In this document: positions 55,848 through 64,000 of the stretch, one piece after another | How positions within the stretch are numbered: the stretch's first letter is position 1 | Layout: every line of letters starts with the position of its first letter | Notes under the pieces: generated by a model | Told to the model about the DNA's origin: nothing | Database searches by the model: none | The model's input: only the letters and a program-made list of their open reading frames with translations | Made by a program: the position numbers and the translations under genes | Source of the DNA: Aselliscus stoliczkanus | Lineage: Eukaryota; Chordata; Mammalia; Chiroptera; Hipposideridae | Direction of reading: 5' to 3' | Assembly: GCA_033961575.1 (NCBI GenBank) | Contig: CM066738.1 | Coordinates: 67,307,478-67,371,477 of the forward strand | Length of the DNA: 64,000 nucleotides

Positions 55848-56700
55848 TTATTTTTAAATTACAGTTTATTGGGGTGACAACTGTTTGCAAAGTTACATAG
55901 TTTTCAGGTATATAATTCTATAATACATAATCGCTACATAAAATTGTGTGTTCACCACCCAGAGTCAGTTCTCTTTCTGTCACCAAATATTTGATCCATT
56001 TTACCCTCATCTACCACCCATTTTCCCCCTTCCCTTCTGGGAACCACTAAATTATTGTCCATGTCTATGGACAATAATTTTTTTTGTCTTGTTCTTTTGT
56101 TGTTTGCAGTTTTATATACCCCAATGGTTTTCTACTTTTTCTGTCTCACTTATTTCACTTAGACATTTCTCCAAAGAGGACATACAAATGGTCAATAGAC
56201 ATATGAAAACATGTTCAACATCACTAATAATCAGAGAAATGCAAATAAAAACCACAATGAGATATCACCTCATACCAGTTAGAATGGCTATCATCAAGAA
56301 AAATAATAACAAGAATTAGAGAGGATATGAAGAAAAAGGAATCCTTAACACTGTTGGTGGGAATGCAGATTGGTGCAGTTGCTATAGAAGGCAGTGTGAA
56401 GATTCCTCAAAAAATTAAAAATAGAATTACCATATGACCCAGCAATCCCTCTCTTGGGTATCTACCCAAAAAATCTGAAAACATTTACCTAAAAGATGTA
56501 TGTACTCCAACAACCAAAATGTCCTTCAATAGATGACTGGATAAAGAAGTCGTGGTATATATACACAACAGAATACTATTTTGCCATAAGAAAGATGAAA
56601 CAGTGCCACTTGCAACAACATGAATGACTCTTGAGATTATAATGCTAAGCGAAATAAGTCAGACAGAAAAAGTCAAGAACTGTATGATTTCATTGGTATG
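55848..56700. mobile_element. L1 3' end joined head-to-head with ORF2 end (inversion)
   Basis: The left half (55848 to about 56162) is an L1 3' end on the minus strand. The right half (about 56162-56700) is ORF2 C-terminal sequence on the plus strand ('gtcaatagacatatgaaaac', 'tgacccagcaatccctctct', 'gaaataagtcagacagaaaa'). The two halves overlap by several tens of bases in element coordinates. Probably a twin-priming product with a duplicated junction, or two insertions. No flanking duplication found. Confidence 0.7.
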
Positions 56701-56709
56701 TGGTAGATA

Positions 56710-56878
56710 TATCGGGGGTGCCAAAAAATGTACACATTTTAAGAGATGTTATCTATGCATTACTTTTCAAAGTTAAATTGAATTACAATAGCAATGTGTA
56801 GTATGACGTTTGCTCAAAAGATGGCATTAATCAAATGAATGTTAGCATCATTCATTGTACTACAATGAATATTTAAGT
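56710..56878 (+). mobile_element. Mariner-like MITE, left part
   Basis: 'cgggggtgccaaaaaatgta cacatttt' at the start equals the left end of the MITEs at 14211 and 29105, after a TATA target context. The continuation ('aagagatgttatctatgcat') differs from those copies and no right end is visible, so it is a related element or a truncated one. Confidence 0.5.
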
Positions 56879-57004
56879 TATACAAAACAATGCAATAATT
56901 ATACTTTTCACCCCTAACAAAGTGAAAACCCCCTTCCCCAATCCACTGGCCCACCTCCCCAATATCATACATAGCTATTACAATTCCATCGATTCCACTC
57001 CCCA

Positions 57005-57005
<1 letters not shown>

Positions 57006-57051
<46 letters not shown>
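57006..57051. repeat. (TA)n microsatellite in L1 3'UTR
   Basis: About 22 TA units interrupting the 3'UTR. Confidence 0.95.
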
Positions 57052-57059
<8 letters not shown>

Positions 57060-57389
57060 GTTTACATACAATATTATTCAACATCAGCTTCAGGTGTACA
57101 GTGCAGTGGTCAAGTCTCTACACCATCCATGAAGTGGTTTCCCTAAAAAGATATGTGTCCATCTGACACCCTACAAGCTCTTTACAACATTATTAATTAT
57201 ATTGCCCAAACTGTCTTTTATATCCCTGTGGCAATGCTGTAGTTACCAATTTATGTAATCTAATCTCTTCCCCTTTCCCTCATCCCCACACCCCTCCCAT
57301 CTAGCAGCCATCAGTGTTTATTCTATATCTCTGAAACTATTTCTCTTTAATTTGCTCATTTATTCAGTTCTTTAGATTCCACATATAAG

Positions 57390-58046
57390 TGAGATCATAT
57401 AGTATATGTCTTTCTCCAACTGACATATTTCACTTAGCATAATGTTCTCTAGGTCCATCCATATCATTGCAAATGGTAAGATTTCTTTCTTCTTTATAGC
57501 TGAGTAATACTTCGTTGTATAAATGTACCACAGTTTCTTAATCCAGTCATATACCAATGGGCATTTCAGTTGTTTCAAAGTCTTGGCAATTGTAAATAGC
57601 ACTGCAATGAACACAAGGGTGCACATATCTTTTCAAATTAGTGTCTTGGGTTTCTCTGGAAAGATACCCAAGAGTGGAATTGCTGGGTCATATGGTAGTT
57701 CCATTTCCAGAAATTGGATTTCCATAAATGGCTGCACCAATCTGCAGTCCCACCAACAGTGCACCAGGGTTTGCCTTTCTCCACATTTTTACCAGCACTT
57801 GTTGTTTGTTGATTTATTGATTATAGCCTTTCTGATCGGAGTAAGGTGGTATCTCATTGTAGTTTTTATTTGCATTGATGTATACATTAATGAGGTTAAA
57901 CATTTTTTCATATGCCTGTTGGCCACCTGTGTGTCCTCTTTAGAGAAATGCCTCTTCATATCCTCTGCCCATTTTTTAATTGGATTGTTTGGATTTTTGG
58001 TATTGAGTTGAATGAGTGTTTTATAAATTTTGGATATTAACCCCTT

Positions 58047-58104
<58 letters not shown>

Positions 58105-58108
58105 CCTT

Positions 58109-58147
<39 letters not shown>

Positions 58148-61100
58148 GACAAATATCATCTCCCATTCAGTAGGCTGCCTTTTTGCTTTATTGATTGTAT
58201 CCTTTGCTGTGAAAAACTTTTAAGTTTGATGTAATCCCATATGTTTATTTCTTCTTTCATTTCCCTTGCCTGAAGAGATGTATCAATAAAACATTATTGA
58301 GGGTAATGTCTGCAAATTTACTCCCTATGTTTTCTTCTAGGAGTTTTATGGTTTCAGGTCTTACATTTATGTCTTTAATCCATTTTGAATTTGTTCTCAT
58401 ATAGTGTAAGTAGGTGGTCCTTTTTTATTTTTTTGCATGTGTCAGTCCAATTTTCCCAGCACCATTTATTAAACATGCTATCTTTATCCCGATGTAAATT
58501 CATGCTTCCATTGTCATAGATTAAATGACCATATATGGATGGATTTATTTCTGGTCTCTCTATTCTGTTCCATTGATCTATGGGTCTCTTTTTATGCCAG
58601 TACCATGCTGTTTTGATTACTGTGGCCATGTAGTATGATTTAATGTCAGGTAACATGATACCTGCCACTTTGTTCTTATTTCTCAAGATTGCTGTGGCTA
58701 TTCAGGATCTTTTATGGTTCCATATAAATTTTAGGATTCTATGTTCTATTTCTGAGAAAAATGTCATTGGCAGTTTCATAGGAATTGCCTTGAATCAATA
58801 TATTGCCTTAAGTAGTATTGACATTATAACTATATTAATTCTTCCTATCAATGAACATGGTATATATTTCCATTTATTTGTATTTTCTTTGATTTCTCTC
58901 TTCAGTGTTTTATAATTTTCTAAGTACAGGGCTTTTACTATTGTTAAATTTATTCCTAGGTATTTTATTGTTTTTGAAACAACTATAAATGTGATGGATT
59001 TCTTGATTTCTTCTTCTGATAGTTTATTATTGTTATTTACAAATGCAATTGATTTCTGAATATTAATTTTGTGTCCTGCTAATTTACTAAATTCATTTAT
59101 CACTTCTAACAATTTTTTGGTGGAGTTTGTGATTTTTCTCTATATAGTATCATGTTAACTGCATATAATGACAATTTTACATCTTTCTGTCCAATTTGGA
59201 TGCCTTTTATTTCATTTTCTTGTCTGAATGCTGTGGCTAAGGCTTCCAGAACTATGTTGAATTGAAGTGGTGGAAGAATGTGGGCAGCCTTGTCTTGTTC
59301 TTGATCTTAAGGGGAAAGCTTTTAGCCTTTCTCCATCGAGCACAATGTTGGCTGTGGGCTTATCATATATGGTCTTTATATGTTGAGATATGACCCTCTA
59401 TTCCCACTTTGCTAAGAGTTTTTAACATAAATGGATGCTGGATTTTGTCAAATGCTTCTTCTGCATCTATTGATATGACATCATGATATTTATTTTTCAT
59501 TTTGTTATTGTGATGTATTACATTTATTTGTGGATATTGAACTAGCCTTGCATACCAGGAATGAATCCCACTTGATCATGATGTATGATCTTTTTGGTGT
59601 TGCTGAATCCGGTTTGCTAGTATTTTGTTGAAGATTTTTGTACTTACATTCATTAGGGATATCAGCCTATAGTTTTCTTTTTTTTGTAAAGTCTTTGTCT
59701 TATTTGGGATCAGAGTAATAGTGCCCTCATAAAATGTGCTTGGGAGCCTTCCCTCCTTCTGTATTTTTTGGAATAATTTGAGGAGAATAGGTATTAATTC
59801 TTTTTTGAATGCTTTGTGTAATATACCTGTGAAGCCATCTGGTCCAGAAATTTTGTTTGTTGGAAACCTGTTGATTACTGATTCAATTTCTTTGGTAGTA
59901 ATGAGTCTTTCAGAGTTTCTGTTTCTTTTTGGTTCAGACTAGGAAGATTGTATGTCTCCAGAAATTTATTCATTTCTTCCAGATTGTCAAATTGTTGGTA
60001 TATAGTTGCTCTCAGGATTTTCTTAAAATTTTCTGTATTTCTCTGGTATTTTTTTTCCCACTTCTCCTTTTTCATTTCTGATTTTATTAATATGGGACAT
60101 CTCTAACTTGTTCTTGGTGAGTCTGGCTAAGGGTTTGTCAATTTTGTTTATCTTTTCAAAAAAAAAGATCTTGGTGTCATGGATCTTTAGTATCATTTTT
60201 TTTTGTCTTTATTTATTTCTGCTCTGATCTTTATTATTTCCTTCCTTGTACTCCCTTTGGGCTTGTTTTGCTGTTCCTTTTCCAGTTCCCTTAGCTGTAA
60301 AAGATAGCCTGTTCATTTGAGATATTTCTTGTTTCTTTAGATAGGCCTGCATTGCTATAAATTTCCCTCTTAGGACTGCTTTTGCTGCATCCCATAAATT
60401 TGGGGTCATGGTGTTTTCATTTCGTTTGTCTTGAGGTATCTTTTGATTTCTTCCTTGATCTCATTTTTGACCCACTCCTTATTTTGTAGCATGTTATTCA
60501 GCCTACATGTATTTGTGTGCTTTCCGGATTTCTTCTTATAATTGATTTCTAGTTTCATAGCTATGTTCAAGCGTCAGAGAAGATGCTTGATATGATTTCA
60601 ATCTTCCTAAATTTGTTGAGACTTGTTTTGTGGCCTAAAATGTGGTCTATCTTGGAAACTGTTCCATATGCATTTGAGAAGAATGTATACTCTGTTGCTT
60701 TGGGGTGAAATGCTTTAAAAATAACAATTAAGTCCAACTGGTCTAAAGTGTCATTTAAGGCCACTGTTTCCGTGTTGATTTTCTGTCTGGAGGATCTGTC
60801 GATTGGAGCCAACGGGGTGTTAAAGTCCCCTACTACTATAGTGCTACTTTTGATCTCTGACTTTTGTGGGTCATAAACTGTTTTATGTACTTAGGAGGTC
60901 CTGTGTTAGGTATAGATGGTTACAGGGTTATGTCCGTTTGTTGGATCAATTCCTTTATTATTATGTAGTACCCTTCTTTGTCTTTTATTGTAGTGTTCAT
61001 TTTAAAGTCTACTTTGTCCAAAATAAGTATTGCTACTCCCGCTTTTTTCTCATTTCCATTTGCATGAAATATCTTATTTCACACCTTTACTTTTAGTCTG

Positions 61101-61240
61101 TGTGTATCTTTTGATCTGTGATGAGTCGCTTGTAGACAGTATATACATGGGTCTTGTTTTCTTATTCACTCATCCACTCTATGTCTTTTGATTGGAGCAT
61201 TTAGTCCATTCACATTTAAAGTGATTATTGATAGGTGCAT
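57390..61240 (-). pseudogene. L1 ORF2, decayed
   Basis: Pieces in order, minus strand: endonuclease end (APIDRSSRQKINTETVALND and KIDHILGHKTSLNKF, 60567-60812), where the SDH motif is changed to SDA by a local rearrangement; the reverse-transcriptase catalytic block, which reads SLYAVNMI instead of F/YADD (GTT-AAC at 59154-59159), both aspartates being lost; the post-RT part at 58795-59112; and the C-terminal end at 57372-57626 (YSAIKKKEILPFAMIWMDLE). A (TA)n expansion splits the gene at 58051-58143. Non-functional. Confidence 0.85.
58051..58143. repeat. Double (TA)n tract in L1 ORF2
   Basis: Two TA runs separated by a repeated 'ccttatcatatatata' unit, inside ORF2 coding sequence. Confidence 0.93.
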
Positions 61241-61319
61241 ATTTATTGTCATTTTGTTATTCATATTTCTGGTCTTCCTTTGTTCGTTTGTTTCCCCCTT
61301 TCTTCTGTTTAAAAAAGCC

Positions 61320-62290
61320 CTTTTAACATCTGCAATGCTGGGTTGGTGGTAATGAACTCCTTAAGCTTATTCTTTTCTGAAAAGCTCTTTAACTCTCCTT
61401 CAATTTTACGTGAAGCCATGCTGGGTAGAGCAATCTTTGTTGTAGGCCTTTGGTTTTCATCACTTTGAATATTTTCTGTTACTTCTTTCTGGCCTGCAGA
61501 GTTTCTGTAGACAAATCAGTGTTAGTCTTATAGGAGTTTCTTTGTATGTAACCCACGTCTTTCTCTTGCTACTTTTAGGATTCTGTCTTTATCTTTAACT
61601 TTTACCTTTTTAGGGCCGGCCGAGTGGCGCGGTGGTTAAGAGCTGGCTTGGGATGCCAGCAGCCCCGGTTCGGGTCCCACATATGAGGGCCAGCGACACT
61701 GCCCTCAAAAAACAAAAAACAAACAAACAAACTTTTACCTTTTTAACTTTAATTGTCTTGCTGTGAGCCTGTTTGGATTCAGCTCCTTTGGAACTCTCTG
61801 CACTTCCTTCACTTGTATGTCAATTTCCTTCACCAGCATAGGGAAGTTTTCATTCATTATTTTTTCAAATACGTTCTTGATTCCTTGCTCTTTCTCTTTT
61901 CCTTCTGGTATTCCCATGATCTGATTGTTGTTGCACTTGATGTTATCCCACAGGTCTCTTAAACTATTTTCATTGTTTTGTATTCTTTACTGTTTTTGTT
62001 GTTACAATTGGGTAATTTCTGCTATATTGTCTTCTAAATTACTGATCCAATCCTCTGCTTCATCTAATCTACTGGTGATTCTTTCGAGTGTGTTCTTTAT
62101 TTCAGTTATTGTATTCTTTAGTTCTAACTGGTTGTTTTTTATGATTTCTCTATCCTTCTTTATGTCTTTACTAAGTTCCTTAAACATCCTTATGATCAGT
62201 ATTCTAAACTTGTCTCTGAAAGTTTGGATAACTCTGTTTCATTTAGTTCCATTTTTCTAGGTTTCTTCTGATCTTTTATTTGGGACATGT
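61320..62290 (-). pseudogene. L1 ORF1, decayed and SINE-interrupted
   Basis: Frames at 61735-61917 (NENFPMLVKEIDIQVKEVQR, NPNRLTARQ) and 62002-62187 (LELKNTITEIKNTLERITSR, DEAEDWISNLEDNIAEITQL) show the ORF1p coiled coil and RRM start. The SINE at 61613-61729 cuts the C-terminal half. Confidence 0.82.
61613..61729 (+). mobile_element. Short-form SINE, best-preserved copy
   Basis: GGGCCGGCCGAGTGG head with A-box-like gtggcgcggtgg (61624-61635) and a consensus B box ggttcgggtcc (61667-61677), then 'cactgccctc' and an A-rich tail with caaa units. The 16-bp duplication aacttttaccttttta at 61597-61612 and 61730-61745 flanks it. Confidence 0.95.
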
Positions 62291-63419
62291 TTCTTTGTTT
62301 CTTCATTCTGGCTGTCGCTCTGTGACTGCTTTGAATTATTAGACATATCACCTATGTCTCTCAGTCATTGCTGAGTGGTCTTATGTAGTATGTGCCCTTT
62401 GTATTTGGATTGCATGTTCTCCCTATTCTCCTGTCCCATGTGTTCCAGCTGTTGAAGTTGCGATTTAGTTGCTTTTGGCTTGTCAGAGGGTGGGATTGAC
62501 CCTCACACTGTATGAGATGCTGTGTGGAGGTTGACCCCTTCAGAGGAGGCTCTTGTGGCCATTGTGGGCTCTTGTGCCTATGGAAAATTTCCTTTGAGAG
62601 TGCCACTTACAGGTTCAACCAGGTAGTACTCTGGTTTTGTCTAAAACTGGCCTCTGGGTATTGGTTCTGATGTCTTTTGGATGGGGCTCCCACTCAGGAC
62701 AATTTCAGTCCTGTCTTTTACCAGCCTGTAGCTACCTGGTAGGTGCCTCAAGGCTGTACACAGTTGCCTGCTGCCTGTGCTGGGCATGAGGTCATGTGGA
62801 TATGGTCTCTACATGAACTGAGGCTGGCTGCCCCCATTGTTGGTCCTGAGGCAGTTTAGTAAAAGGCTAAGCACCCCCTAAGACTGTTACCACTTTTCAG
62901 ATACCAGTGAGGCCCAACTATTGAAAGAAGTTCTTTGGAAGCATGTGTCTGGCGATTTGACCTGGTATTGACTGTGCCCTTGGTGATGTGGCACTAGTTG
63001 GCAGGATGAAGCTCAAGTGAGTTAGGAGACATGATTGGTTGCTTTAAAGATGTTAATGCAGATTCAGGTCTTATGCCAATATCTGGCCTGTGAACCCCTT
63101 GTATAGCATCCCAAGGACACTACAGCCAGCCTTCACCTCATGCTCACAAATTCATGAAACCTGCTCCTGAGTGGCTGTGGTGGAGGTTTATGGTCACTGA
63201 ACACCAAGAAGACCCCAGGGCTCTGTGAACCACCTTCTGTTGTAGAAAACCTTTTCCACAGTTTTTTTGGGGTAGGGAAAGTCAGCCAGGCACTCCAATT
63301 GCCCCTGGCAGTGCAATTGTAGGTCGACAAGGTGGTGTTACAGGTATGTGAAGGCTGTGGTCAGTGGTTTCTACAAATTCATTGTAGTCTCAGCTTCTAG
63401 ACCAGTGCTAGGTCAATGT

Positions 63420-63712
63420 CCACTTTATAAAACAAAACAATTAACGGCAACCCAACAACATTAAAAAGCATATATACCCTCACAAAAGCATGATAAACAA
63501 TGATCAGACAGGAGAAACAAAAATATATAAAAGAGACAAAAATACAAACAGAAAAACAGGAGAACAAGACAGAAAAGCAGTAACCAAAGCAATAACCAGA
63601 TAAAGAAGCTTGAGAAACAATGACAAAAAGAAAAAAATGAAAGAAAAGAAGCAAAGGGAACAAAATGATGAAAGAGAAAGAAAAGAAAAAAGAATAATAA
63701 AAAAAGATTCAG
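63420..63712. repeat. A/G-rich (polypurine) stretch
   Basis: About 290 bp composed largely of A with aaag, gaaa and acaaa words. It may be the 5'-most part of the preceding L1 or an independent low-complexity block. The overlapping minus-strand frames of 88 and 105 residues are Phe/Leu/Ser-rich low-complexity translation. Confidence 0.6.
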
Positions 63713-63750
63713 GGCCGGCCGAGTGGCGCGTTTGTTAAGAGCTGCCTTGG
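63713..63750 (+). mobile_element. SINE head only
   Basis: 'gggccggccgagtggcgcg' followed by 'tttgttaagagctgccttgg' is the first ~38 bases of the SINE. It is then joined without a B box or tail to L1 ORF2 sequence. Confidence 0.85.
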
Positions 63751-64000
63751 ATCTCATTAAAAAGATCATACACCACAATCAAGTGGGATTCATTCCTGGT
63801 ATGCAAGGCTGGTTCAATATCTGCAAATCAATTAATGTAATACATCACATTAACAAAATGAAAAATAAAAATCATATGATCATATCAATAGATGCAGAAA
63901 AGGCATTTGACAAAATCCAGCAGCCATTTAAGATAAAGACTCTTAACTAAGTGGGAATAGTGGGATCATATCTCAACATAATAAATTCCATATATGATAA
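63751..64000 (+). pseudogene. L1 ORF2 reverse-transcriptase fragment
   Basis: Plus-strand frame 63723-63950 reads the RT region: [20 protein letters not shown], then [19 protein letters not shown], containing the first RT aspartate motif ([11 protein letters not shown]). A stop follows at 63948-63950 where the gene should continue, and further L1 sequence runs to the window edge. It is the only plus-strand ORF2 RT sequence here. Its 3' end is outside the window. Confidence 0.85.

Larger units (their letters stand above)
56880..63430 (-). mobile_element. Long L1, near full length, interrupted by a SINE
   Basis: Minus-strand L1: 3'UTR of the younger type 56880-57390 (with a (TA)n insertion at 57006-57051), ORF2 about 57390-61240, ORF1 about 61320-62290, and an old-type 5'UTR from about 62300 to roughly 63130-63430. 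A SINE sits in ORF1 at 61613-61729. The 3' tail and a clear 5' terminus ('aagatggc'-type) were not found, so the ends are approximate. All coding is decayed. Confidence 0.82.

Noticed and set aside
56814..57146. Overlapping frames on both strands with Tyr-Ile repeats
   Set aside because: They read through the (TA)n tract in an L1 3'UTR.
57523..58011. 162-residue plus-strand open frame
   Set aside because: It is the antisense of L1 ORF2; the true coding direction is minus and is broken.
61613..61729. Functional tRNA gene
   Set aside because: A and B boxes are present, but there is no cloverleaf acceptor stem, and it has an A tail and TSD like a SINE.
63397..63778. Two minus-strand frames rich in Phe, Leu and Ser as membrane proteins
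   Set aside because: They are the complement of an A/G-rich stretch; hydrophobicity follows from composition.

Overview
This window looks like intergenic or intronic mammalian chromosome. It is AT-rich and built mainly of retrotransposon debris. I see no convincing host protein-coding gene, no functional tRNA or rRNA gene and no CRISPR array. Every longer open frame I could place belongs to a transposable element or to low-complexity DNA. The host is probably a bat, most likely a yinpterochiropteran. The reasons are a family of tRNA-headed SINEs whose long form ends in an AATAAA / TCTT 'T+' tail, resembling horseshoe-bat and megabat SINEs as I remember them, plus a laurasiatherian-type LINE-1 3' end and an Hsmar1-like mariner. 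I could not check the species assignment against a database.

Layout. 0-14.8 kb: old L1/HAL1 pieces, hAT-type MITEs and MaLR-like LTR remnants, peppered with young SINE insertions that have clear target-site duplications (TSDs). 15-22 kb: two minus-strand L1-derived elements that keep a complete 5' end and ORF1 but lack most or all of ORF2. 22.4-23.7 kb: an end-to-end mariner with a dead transposase. 24-37 kb: mostly unrecognised AT-rich DNA with MIR, L2, hAT and SINE copies and a clean 5'-inverted L1. 37.5-44.5 kb: a near full-length minus-strand L1. 44.5-48.3 kb: mostly unrecognised sequence. 48.3-51.7 kb: a second ORF2-deleted L1-derived element. 54.2-63.7 kb: nested minus-strand L1s including another long copy. 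63.7-64 kb: a SINE head joined to plus-strand L1 ORF2, cut by the window end.

The most interesting signal is the pair of ORF2-poor L1 elements at 19305-21917 and 48305-51658. Each is flanked by its own TSD, so each inserted separately. They share a GC-rich 5'UTR unlike that of neighbouring L1s, a 111-bp promoter-region monomer (one copy versus two), an ORF1, and the same unusual duplicated 3'UTR module placed on both sides of the last ORF2 codons. This suggests a non-autonomous, 'half-L1'-like lineage rather than two chance deletions. Other notable items are one SINE head carried on two different tails, a SINE-L1 chimera, a short mariner-like MITE repeatedly adjoining microsatellites, and a microsatellite that appears to have grown from a SINE tail.

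All names of repeat families are from memory of their typical sequence, and all coordinates were read by eye.
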